The notes below the pieces were generated by a model that saw nothing but the letters and a program-made list of their open reading frames with translations, ran no database searches and was not told where the DNA came from. From Rhodobacteraceae bacterium HLUCCO18 (GTDB lineage Bacteria > Pseudomonadota > Alphaproteobacteria > Rhodobacterales > Rhodobacteraceae), in the NCBI GenBank assembly GCA_001314805.1, contig LJSY01000027.1, positions 1-59,614 on the forward strand: DNA of 59,614 bases, given 5' to 3'. Shown piece by piece: positions 53,706 to 59,614 of this stretch. The first letter of the stretch is position 1; each line of letters starts with the position of its first letter. The translations under genes were made by a program, and so were the position numbers.

Positions 53706-54821
53706 ATGAGCACGGGCTTAAGGGGTGCGTTCATGGTGGCATGGGCGCAGACTGCGATCGAGGGATCACCGGCAGAAACAGAACAAGAACTGGTGGAAGG
53801 AATGAGCTGGAGCTGGCATGGTCGCCCGCTTTCTCTGGAAGGTGACGGCGCCGCCCTCGTTCTGACCGCCAGCCGGGATCACGAAGAGCTTCGGGCTCGC
53901 GCGGCGCGGGTGGTGCAGAACTTGTTGCGCCGCCAGGCAGCCGGCCCCGCCGACCTTGCCCCTCCGGGCCTCTCCCTCGACCTAGCGGACCCCAACCCCG
54001 CCCTCGACGACAGCGACCCGGTGTTCTCCGGGGCATTCGTCGTCTCCGACGGATCGGTCTTCTACACTGTCGTTCCCATCGCCGTGGAGGAAGGCGCGCC
54101 GCCTGTCCTGCTTTTCCCCGATGGCATGCCTGCCCCGCGGCGCGAGCACACGATCATCGCCTGTTCCGACCGCAGCCCCGTGCGGGCGCCAAGCGAACGG
54201 CCCTCGGTGATCTGTTTCACGCCCGGAACGCGGCTGAGAACCGAAAGTGGCGAAGTGGCGATCGAGGATCTCGAAATGGGCGACCGCCTGCTGACGCGCG
54301 ACGACGGCGCGCAGGAGGTCATCTGGTCGGGGCATCGGCGCATGTCCGGCGCGCGGCTCTTCGCCTTGCCCGATCAGCGGCCCATCCGCCTGCGCGTCAA
54401 TGCGCTGGGGATCGACCGGCCCGACGCGGATCTGGTCGTCAGCCCGGAGCACCGCGTTCTGGTGGGCGGCGACACGACGCGTGACCTCTGGGGCGAGGCG
54501 GAGGTTCTGGTGCGCGCCGGCGATCTGGTCGGCGACCGGGGCGTCACTGTCGATCATTCCCTGCGCGAGACCTGGTACATCCACCTGATGCTGGAACGTC
54601 ATCAGGTCATCTGGGCCAATGGCCTGCAGGTCGAAAGCTTTCATCCCGGCTTCATGGGGCTCGACGCGCTGTCGGGGCTGCAACGCGATAGCCTTTATGA
54701 CCTGCGCCCGGACCTCGCGGACGATCCTTTCGCCTATGGCGGGCCCGCGCGGCGCATGCTGAACCGGGCGGAGGCGGCGATCCTGTTCGAGGGCGGGGCG
54801 GCCCGCCCGGTCTTCGCCTGA
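53706..54821 (+). CDS. Hint domain-containing protein (Hedgehog/intein-type)
   Basis: The 371-residue protein has no recognised N-terminal domain (residues 1-165), then a Hint_2 domain starting at Cys170 (CFTPGTRLRTESGEVAIEDL, EMGDRLLTRDDGAQEVIW). It includes VVSPEHRVLVGGDTT, AGDLVGDRGVTVDH and ends near VIWANGLQVESFHPG. These proteins are frequent in Roseobacter genomes, often at the ends of secreted repeat proteins, and may autoprocess. The terminal His-Asn of true inteins is not present. No signal peptide is seen. The ATG is chosen over a TTG at 53688 that lies in the terminator T-run. Confidence 0.83.
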   Translation: MSTGLRGAFMVAWAQTAIEGSPAETEQELVEGMSWSWHGRPLSLEGDGAALVLTASRDHEELRARAARVVQNLLRRQAAGPADLAPPGLSLDLADPNPALDDSDPVFSGAFVVSDGSVFYTVVPIAVEEGAPPVLLFPDGMPAPRREHTIIACSDRSPVRAPSERPSVICFTPGTRLRTESGEVAIEDLEMGDRLLTRDDGAQEVIWSGHRRMSGARLFALPDQRPIRLRVNALGIDRPDADLVVSPEHRVLVGGDTTRDLWGEAEVLVRAGDLVGDRGVTVDHSLRETWYIHLMLERHQVIWANGLQVESFHPGFMGLDALSGLQRDSLYDLRPDLADDPFAYGGPARRMLNRAEAAILFEGGAARPVFA

Positions 54822-54834
54822 GGCAGCCTCACCA

Positions 54835-54862
54835 TTGACAGCACCGCCGCGTCGTGTAGAAG
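54835..54862 (+). promoter_or_regulatory. Sigma-70-type promoter of rpsD
   Basis: TTGACA is followed after 16 bases by TAGAAG. Transcription would begin near 54869 and give a leader of about 165 bases before the rpsD GTG. Confidence 0.6.
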
Positions 54863-54870
54863 CCCGCCAT

Positions 54871-54895
54871 CCCGGCTGATGAGGCCGGGTTTTCA
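54871..54895 (+). promoter_or_regulatory. Attenuator-like hairpin in the rpsD leader
   Basis: CCCGGC and GCCGGG pair around a seven-base loop and are followed by TTTTC. It lies right after the predicted transcription start, so it could be an attenuator or simply a structured leader. Confidence 0.4.
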
Positions 54896-54972
54896 TTTGG
54901 TGTTGGTGGCCCCCGCAAGGGGATGCCTGTCGGGCCTCGGCCAAAGGACAACGCCCTTCATGAGGTGCCCGC

Positions 54973-54998
54973 TGCGATTATTCGTACGAATAATCGCA
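54973..54998. promoter_or_regulatory. Perfect 26-base AT-rich palindrome in the rpsD leader
   Basis: The 13-base half TGCGATTATTCGT is followed by its exact reverse complement. It ends 35 bases before the rpsD start codon. It is AT-rich in a GC-rich region, which suggests selection as an operator for a dimeric protein or as an RNA hairpin. Confidence 0.6.
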
Positions 54999-55033
54999 CC
55001 AAGTGGCGCCCGACCACGGAAGGAGATCAGACG

Positions 55034-55654
55034 GTGACCAAACGCACCTCTGCCAAGTACAAGATCGACCGCCGGATGGGCGAAAACATCTGGGGGCGTC
55101 CGAAATCCCCCGTCTCGCGCCGCGAATACGGTCCGGGCCAGCACGGCCAGCGCCGCAAGGGCAAGCTGTCGGACTTCGGTCTGCAGCTGCGCGCCAAGCA
55201 GAAGCTCAAGGGCTACTATGGCGACCTCACCGAAAAGCAGTTCCGCCGCATCTTCGCCGAGGCCGAGCGTCAGCGCGGGGACACCGGTGAGCTTCTCGTC
55301 GGCCTCCTGGAGCGTCGGCTCGACGCCGTGGTCTACCGCGCGAAATTCGTGCCGACCGTCTTCGCCGCCCGCCAGTTCGTGAACCACGGCCATGTGTTGG
55401 TGAACGGCAAGCGGGTGAACATCCCCTCCTACCGCGTCAACGAAGGCGACGTCATCGAGGTCCGCGAGAAGTCCAAGCAGATGGCCGCAATCCTGGAGGC
55501 CTCCCAACTGCCAGAGCGCGACGTGCCTGACTACATCGACGTGGACCATTCCAAGCTGACCGCGACCTTCGTGCGGACCCCGGGTCTGGGCGACGTGCCC
55601 TATCCGGTGCACATGGAACCGAACCTCGTCATCGAATTCTACGCACAGAACTGA
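55034..55654 (+). CDS. rpsD: 30S ribosomal protein S4
   Basis: S4 binds 16S rRNA early in 30S assembly and in many bacteria represses its own operon. The 206-residue protein starts at GTG ([20 protein letters not shown]) after [27 protein letters not shown] and the S4 RNA-binding domain ([40 protein letters not shown]) are complete. It is monocistronic here: a promoter lies upstream and a strong terminator lies 43 bases past the stop. Confidence 0.97.
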   Translation: MTKRTSAKYKIDRRMGENIWGRPKSPVSRREYGPGQHGQRRKGKLSDFGLQLRAKQKLKGYYGDLTEKQFRRIFAEAERQRGDTGELLVGLLERRLDAVVYRAKFVPTVFAARQFVNHGHVLVNGKRVNIPSYRVNEGDVIEVREKSKQMAAILEASQLPERDVPDYIDVDHSKLTATFVRTPGLGDVPYPVHMEPNLVIEFYAQN

Positions 55655-55697
55655 GGCGGACTGCGGGCCCTGTTGCCCGCCCTGCGATCAGGAAGCC

Positions 55698-55730
55698 GGG
55701 CCGCGCCGATCAGGGCGCGGCCCGTTTTCG
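55698..55730 (+). terminator. Rho-independent terminator of rpsD
   Basis: A 10-base perfect stem (GGGCCGCGCC with GGCGCGGCCC), a six-base loop and the tail GTTTTCGTTTTG. Confidence 0.9.
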
Positions 55731-55852
55731 TTTTGCCGGACCGGCGCGCGTTCGCGCGGGGTCGCGTTGCACGAAACGCGCCTTGATCCCTGTGCGCCCC
55801 CGCACGCATGACGCTCTCGCCAAGGCCGGAAAAACGGCGTAAAGCCCGGGCG

Positions 55853-57106
55853 ATGGCACTTGGCGACACAATCAGGACCCTCTCCCTCGCGGAGGCGGAG
55901 CGTCTGCCCCTCTGGAGGCGGCCCGTCGCATTGCTGGCACTCATGGCCTTCGCCATGCCCATCGCCTTCGCCACATGGTCCGCGCTTCTCAACAACTTCG
56001 TCGTCGAGATGGCCGGGTTCGACGGGGCGGATATCGGCTGGCTTCACACGGTCCGCGAGATCCCGGGTTTTTTTGCCATCGGCGTGATCCTCCTGATCCT
56101 GTTCATCCGGGAACAGGTGCTGGCCGTCGTGTCGCTGGTCCTGCTGGGCGTCGCCACCGCGATGACGGCGCAGTTTCCCACCCTCGGCGGCCTTCTGGTC
56201 GTGACCCTGCTCAGTTCGATCGGCTTCCACTATTACGAGACGGTGAACCAGTCTCTGCAGCTTCAGTGGCTGAACAAGAAGAAGGCGCCGCAGATCCTGG
56301 GCTGGCTTCTGTCGGTGGGGTCGGGCGCGACGCTTCTGGCTTATCTGCTGATCGTGCTGACATGGCGCGCCTATGACCTGAGCTATGATCTGGTCTACTG
56401 GATCGCGGGGGGGACCACGGCGGCGATCGCGGTGATCGCCCTTCTGGCCTTTCCGCAATTCGAAAGCCCCGAGCCGCAGACCAAGAAGATGATCCTGCGC
56501 CGGCGATACTGGCTCTATTACGCGCTGCAGTTCATGTCGGGCGCGCGCCGGCAGATCTTCGTCGTCTTCGCCGCCTTCATGATGGTGGAGCGTTACGGCT
56601 TCGATGTACACGAGATCACGGCGCTCTTCATGGTGACGCTCTTGGCCAACATGGTCGCGGCGCCGCTGCTGGGCTTCGTGGTGGCACGCTTCGGAGAACG
56701 TCTGGCGCTGATCGTGGAATATGGCGGTCTGGGCGCGATCTTCCTGCTCTACGCGGGGCTTTACGTCTTCGACTGGGGCGCGGGCGTGGCTGCCGCGCTC
56801 TACGTGCTGAACCACCTGTTCTTCGCGCTGGCGCTCGCCATCAAGACCTATTTCCAGAAGATCGCGACCCCCGGTGACATCGCGCCCACGGCGGCGGTGG
56901 CCTTCACCATCAACCATATCGCGGCCGTGTTTCTGCCTGCCGCTCTTGGGTATCTCTGGCTGTCCTCGCCCATCTCGGTCTTCCTGCTGGCGGCGGGGAT
57001 GGCGGCCATTTCGCTCGGGCTGTCCTGCCTTGTGCCGCGTCACCCCGAGCCCGGGCGCGAGACCACGTTGACGCGCGCGGCGCCTGCCCCGGCGCCGGCG
57101 GAATAG
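55853..57106 (+). CDS. MFS transporter of unknown substrate
   Basis: The predicted protein of 417 residues has about 11-12 helices. The N-terminal TIRTLSLAEAERLPLWRRPV and the segments LLNNFVVEMAGFDGADIGWL and HTVREIPGFFAIGVILLILF identify a Rhodobacteraceae MFS group with no assigned cargo. A second, upstream ATG at 55808 would add 15 basic residues; neither start has a strong Shine-Dalgarno, and the later one fits relatives better. The C-terminal tail is rich in Ala-Pro. The next gene, prmA, begins 10 bases after the stop. Confidence 0.85.
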   Translation: MALGDTIRTLSLAEAERLPLWRRPVALLALMAFAMPIAFATWSALLNNFVVEMAGFDGADIGWLHTVREIPGFFAIGVILLILFIREQVLAVVSLVLLGVATAMTAQFPTLGGLLVVTLLSSIGFHYYETVNQSLQLQWLNKKKAPQILGWLLSVGSGATLLAYLLIVLTWRAYDLSYDLVYWIAGGTTAAIAVIALLAFPQFESPEPQTKKMILRRRYWLYYALQFMSGARRQIFVVFAAFMMVERYGFDVHEITALFMVTLLANMVAAPLLGFVVARFGERLALIVEYGGLGAIFLLYAGLYVFDWGAGVAAALYVLNHLFFALALAIKTYFQKIATPGDIAPTAAVAFTINHIAAVFLPAALGYLWLSSPISVFLLAAGMAAISLGLSCLVPRHPEPGRETTLTRAAPAPAPAE

Positions 57107-57115
57107 GGGGAAAGC

Positions 57116-57982
57116 ATGCCGACATGGACCGCACTCACCGTGCTGCCCGACAAGGCGGCGGCCGAGACGCTGGGCGAGGCGCTCGAGGGCATGACGCCGG
57201 AGCCCGTCGGCGTGGGTGTGTTCGAGCTGGAGGACGGATCGGGCCTGTGGGAGGTCGGCGCCTATTTCACCGATGCGCCCGACGACATCGCCCTGTCGCT
57301 GCTTGCGGCGGCCTATGGGGCGCGGCCCTTCGCGGTGTCCGAGCTGCCCGAGACCGACTGGGTGGCCCATGTCAGGCGCGAACTGCACCCGGTGGAGGCG
57401 GGGCGGTTCTACCTCTACGGCGCCCATGACGCCGAGAGCGTTCCAGCGGGTCGCGTGCCGCTTCTGATCGAGGCGGCCATGGCCTTCGGCACCGGCCATC
57501 ACGGGACGACAAAAGGCTGTCTGGAGGCCTATGACCGTCTGCTCGCCGCTGGCTTCGTGCCGCAACGTGTCGCCGATATCGGCGCGGGCACCGCGGTTCT
57601 GGCCATCGCGGCGGCCAAGACCGCACCGAACCCTGTCATCGCATCGGACATCGATCCCGTCGCCGTGGAGGTGTCCGAGGCCAACGCCCGGGCCAACGAT
57701 GTCGCCGCGAAGCTGCGCTGCATCGAGGCCGAAGGGTTCGACCATCCCGATCTGGCCGCCGGGGCGCCCTATGACCTGATCTTTGCGAACATCCTCAAGG
57801 GGCCGCTCATCGCGCTTGCACCCGCCATGCGGGCCCATATGGCGGATGGCGGTTACGCGATCCTGTCGGGGATCTTGAACGAGCAGGCCGACGATGTGAT
57901 CGCGGCCTACGCGGCGGAAGGCTTCCGCCTCGTTGCGCGCGACAGGCTGGGCGAGTGGACGACGATCACAATTTCTCCTTAA
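57116..57982 (+). CDS. prmA: Ribosomal protein L11 methyltransferase
   Basis: PrmA trimethylates ribosomal protein L11 using SAM. The 288-residue protein has an N-terminal substrate-recognition domain (MPTWTALTVLPDKAAAETLG) and a SAM domain with AMAFGTGHHGTTKGCLEAYD, VADIGAGTAVLAIAAAKTAP and the NPPF-like motif IFANILKGPLIALAP. GGGGAAAGC precedes the ATG. It follows the MFS gene by 10 bases and is probably co-transcribed with it. Confidence 0.95.
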   Translation: MPTWTALTVLPDKAAAETLGEALEGMTPEPVGVGVFELEDGSGLWEVGAYFTDAPDDIALSLLAAAYGARPFAVSELPETDWVAHVRRELHPVEAGRFYLYGAHDAESVPAGRVPLLIEAAMAFGTGHHGTTKGCLEAYDRLLAAGFVPQRVADIGAGTAVLAIAAAKTAPNPVIASDIDPVAVEVSEANARANDVAAKLRCIEAEGFDHPDLAAGAPYDLIFANILKGPLIALAPAMRAHMADGGYAILSGILNEQADDVIAAYAAEGFRLVARDRLGEWTTITISP

Positions 57983-58058
57983 TTTGGTCGCAAACTGCGG
58001 TGAATTGTGTTATGAAGATGGCAGGTGGGGGCACCTAGTATTTGAGTAGGTTGCCCTA

Positions 58059-58490
58059 ATGGCTCGAAATCAAACGACTTTTTCGGATCGCGTCCAGCGA
58101 ATCGAGGGATCGCGTTCGAACGTTGTATTTTCCCGTAGACGTGACGGTGGCGAAGCTGCCGGTGTTGTCGTTCATCCAGACGGTTTTGTTCCATCGATGG
58201 CTCCGCGTCCGCGGCGCCTGAGGTTCGGGTTTCCCGTCAAGGGTGTGATCTTCGCCTCGGTCGCGGCGGTTCTGGTCAAGGCGTATCTGATCTGGACATT
58301 GGGCGATGATGTGTATGGCGCGGCCGTGTCACAGCTGTTGAGTGGTAACCAGTTTGAACGTGCTGCGGGCCTTGTTCTGGCCCCCGATATGGTGTCGCTC
58401 TGGCTCGTCGACGCCTATCAGTACATCTACCGTTTCATCGTATCCGTGGCGACCGCGCTGGAAACCGGGACCTTTCCGGACTTTGCGTGA
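58059..58490 (+). CDS. Hypothetical single-pass membrane protein
   Basis: I do not recognise this 143-residue protein beyond its likely restriction to Rhodobacterales. The N-terminal 55 residues are basic and polar. A hydrophobic segment (GVIFASVAAVLVKAYLIWTL) near residues 62-82 should span the membrane. The C-terminal 60 residues, with LVDAYQYIYRFIVSVATALE, may form a second amphipathic or membrane helix. A strong terminator follows the stop by 45 bases, so it is a complete transcription unit end. Confidence 0.75.
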   Translation: MARNQTTFSDRVQRIEGSRSNVVFSRRRDGGEAAGVVVHPDGFVPSMAPRPRRLRFGFPVKGVIFASVAAVLVKAYLIWTLGDDVYGAAVSQLLSGNQFERAAGLVLAPDMVSLWLVDAYQYIYRFIVSVATALETGTFPDFA

Positions 58491-58535
58491 TCTGGTGCCG
58501 TTCTCGGCACCGGCGACCACATTTTCATGAAGAAA

Positions 58536-58572
58536 GGGCGCTTCGGATCCAATCCGAAGCGCCCCATTTTTT
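58536..58572 (+). terminator. Rho-independent terminator
   Basis: A 13-base perfect stem (GGGCGCTTCGGAT with ATCCGAAGCGCCC), a three-base loop CCA and the tail CATTTTTTG. It may serve the upstream hypothetical gene and, in reverse, the DUF1127 gene. Confidence 0.92.
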
Positions 58573-58604
58573 GTTCCGGTCCCGGGCCCCGTGGCCCGCG
58601 CCGG

Positions 58605-58802
58605 TCAGAAACGGCCGGTCGCGATATCGTCGATATCGCCACGGTTCAGGCCCAGATCGTCCAGTTCACGATCCGAAAGCTTCGAAAGCGCCTGGCGCAT
58701 GACGCGGGCGTCGTTCCATGCGGCGATCCGGCCGACGATGTCGGCAAGAACGCCAGTGGCGCGAAACCCTGCGCCGAGGGGGCGGTTGGTCATGATGGCC
58801 AT
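58605..58802 (-). CDS. DUF1127 domain-containing small protein
   Basis: This 65-residue protein ends with the DUF1127 signature: ALSKLSDRELDDLGLNRGDI, preceded by RIAAWNDARVMRQ. Such small Arg-rich proteins are numerous in alphaproteobacteria; some influence RNA turnover or phosphate and carbon metabolism. The ATG at 58802 has GGAAAGGA upstream. Longer in-frame starts lie in a region with no homology. The 400 bases upstream are intergenic. Confidence 0.87.
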   Translation of the reverse strand: MAIMTNRPLGAGFRATGVLADIVGRIAAWNDARVMRQALSKLSDRELDDLGLNRGDIDDIATGRF

Positions 58803-59219
58803 CTGTGCAATCCTTTCCGGTGGTCGGTTCTCGGTTCGCGCAACCTCATGTTGCCCGTGAGCCGCAGATAGGCGCGAAAACCCGCATCCACAAATGTCAT
58901 TTTTGCATGGGTTCAATGCCGGCATTGCATAGCTCTGGATTGCTCTAAAGCTATGAAAAAAAGGCAAAAATCCGCTCACTTGGTGTCGTTTTCAGACATC
59001 AGGGCGACGCATTTGAACAGCGTCAGGACCGCCCTGTCGCAAACCCAAGGCCGGGCGTCGCAAATGCCCCGAGGCTTGGCAGATGTTCGCCTTTCGTGCT
59101 AGTGATGCCCAAACGCCTCAGTCAGCCGACGTTCCGGCCGGCCAGGTCCCTGAGCGGGGCTTGAACGCGGCTCGAGCCGGCCAGGTCGGGCAACAACGAA
59201 GGCGGGAGCGGGGCGGAGC
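58803..59219. other. 417-base intergenic region between DUF1127 and the ruvC-like start
   Basis: This region includes an A/T-rich stretch (58893-58985) that probably holds the DUF1127 promoter and a 14-base palindrome CAATGCCGGCATTG at 58914-58927. From 59100 the sequence is GC-rich with a repeated CCGGCCAGGTC (59139 and 59188). I see no gene. Confidence 0.5.
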
Positions 59220-59614
59220 ATGCGCATCATCGGAATCGATCCGGGTTTGAGGTGCCTCGGCTGGGGCATCGTCGAGGTCGATGGCAGCCTCCTGCGCCAT
59301 GTCGCGAACGGGGAATGCCGCTCGGATGGCGCCGACCTGGCGCGGCGGCTCCTGTCGCTGCATGTCCAGCTGACCGAGGTGGTTGCTCGCCATGCGCCCG
59401 ATGCTGCGGCCATCGAGATGACCTTCGTGAACCGGGACGGTGCGGGGACGCTGAAGCTGGGGCAGGCGCGCGGCGTCGCGCCCACGGCGCTCGTCGGGCA
59501 CTCGGTGGGCGAGGTCGCCGCTGCGGCGCTCGCCGGCGTGATGTCGCTCGAGGACGGGCTGCGCCTCGTCGCCCGGCGCGGCGCGCTGATGCAGGCGCAG
59601 GCGCAGCTCGCCGA
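59220..59614 (+). CDS. RuvC N-terminal part joined in frame to a polyketide-synthase acyltransferase fragment, cut by the window edge
   Basis: The first 87 or so residues are a clear RuvC Holliday-junction resolvase start: [20 protein letters not shown] with the catalytic Asp, [20 protein letters not shown] with the second acidic residue, and GQARGVA. RuvC should continue with a hydrophobic helix. Instead the frame reads [20 protein letters not shown] and [20 protein letters not shown], the nucleophile elbow (GHSVG) and following helix of a FabD/PKS acyltransferase domain. No stop interrupts it. The junction is near 59480, 135 bases from the end. A chimeric contig end is the simplest reading; a real fusion is possible. 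Confidence 0.7.
   Translation, partial: MRIIGIDPGLRCLGWGIVEVDGSLLRHVANGECRSDGADLARRLLSLHVQLTEVVARHAPDAAAIEMTFVNRDGAGTLKLGQARGVAPTALVGHSVGEVAAAALAGVMSLEDGLRLVARRGALMQAQAQLA

Larger units (their letters stand above)
54822..55033. other. 212-base rpsD leader and promoter region
   Basis: This region holds the rpsD promoter (54835-54862), a GC-rich hairpin followed by TTTT (about 54871-54894) that could act as an attenuator, and the 26-base palindrome at 54973-54998. No gene is evident. Confidence 0.6.

Noticed and set aside
58914-58927. 14-base palindrome upstream of the DUF1127 gene as an operator
   Set aside because: It is short, GC-rich in the centre and its distance from any clear promoter is unknown.
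1-59614. CRISPR arrays, prophage or defence islands
   Set aside because: No regularly spaced direct repeats, cas-like, phage structural or restriction-modification genes were seen.

Overview
The window is about 59.6 kb of GC-rich DNA from an alphaproteobacterium. It most probably belongs to the Rhodobacteraceae (Roseobacter group). The signs are an RpoHII-like heat-shock sigma factor, B12-dependent ribonucleotide reductase (NrdJ), short-form HisG with HisZ, DUF1489, DUF1127 and LpxR-like family members, a sarcosine/dimethylglycine-dehydrogenase-type flavoprotein, and a dispersed GC-rich intergenic repeat that looks like those common in this family. No rRNA, CRISPR or prophage was seen. The left edge cuts an apparent IS5-type insertion sequence. 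The right edge cuts an anomalous frame that begins as RuvC and continues as a polyketide-synthase acyltransferase.

Layout. 1-5.8 kb: minus-strand envelope and nitrogen genes (murJ, glnD, a lipoprotein related to PBP activators). 6-11 kb: rsmI, yraN, gshB, yifB and a glutathione transferase. 10.8-14 kb: a cobalamin pair (phosphatase, cobU) divergent from rpoH, then a ChaN-like protein and a frameshifted unknown gene. 14.5-21.3 kb: coaBC, dut, a membrane-anchored MoeB/ThiF-like enzyme, DUF4399, an M3 peptidase, a GNAT and an SH3 protein. 21.4-28.8 kb: a 2-hydroxyacid dehydrogenase, a disrupted dimethylglycine/sarcosine dehydrogenase, a CNB-patatin phospholipase, a DUF938 methyltransferase and a D-amino-acid/sarcosine-oxidase-like protein. 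29.1-39.1 kb: one long minus-strand purine operon, xdhA-xdhB-xdhC followed by a BMP-type nucleoside ABC transporter, with a voltage-gated-type ion channel set inside it. 39.5-49.7 kb: dnaE, a LysR/DUF4242/MFS divergon, slyX, hisS-hisZ-hisG and DUF1489. 49.8-59.6 kb: a tRNA-like gene directly before nrdJ, an LpxR-like protein, a Hint protein, rpsD, an MFS protein, prmA, a small membrane protein, DUF1127 and the ruvC start.

How they work together. The XdhABC enzyme and BMP/ABC importer form a purine uptake-and-oxidation unit. CobU and its neighbouring phosphatase act in corrinoid nucleotide-loop assembly, and NrdJ uses the product as cofactor. HisZ and HisG form one enzyme, with hisS joined translationally. 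rsmI, the lipoprotein and yraN reproduce a neighbourhood known from E. coli.

The most unusual observations are these. Members of the intergenic repeat family are translated in frame inside nrdJ and xdhB. A tRNA-like gene with an oversized anticodon arm ends 18 nt before nrdJ. A deletion removes the expected covalent-FAD histidine of the dimethylglycine-dehydrogenase-like gene. A perfect 26-bp palindrome lies in the rpsD leader. The RuvC/acyltransferase junction at the right end may be an assembly chimera and must be checked first.
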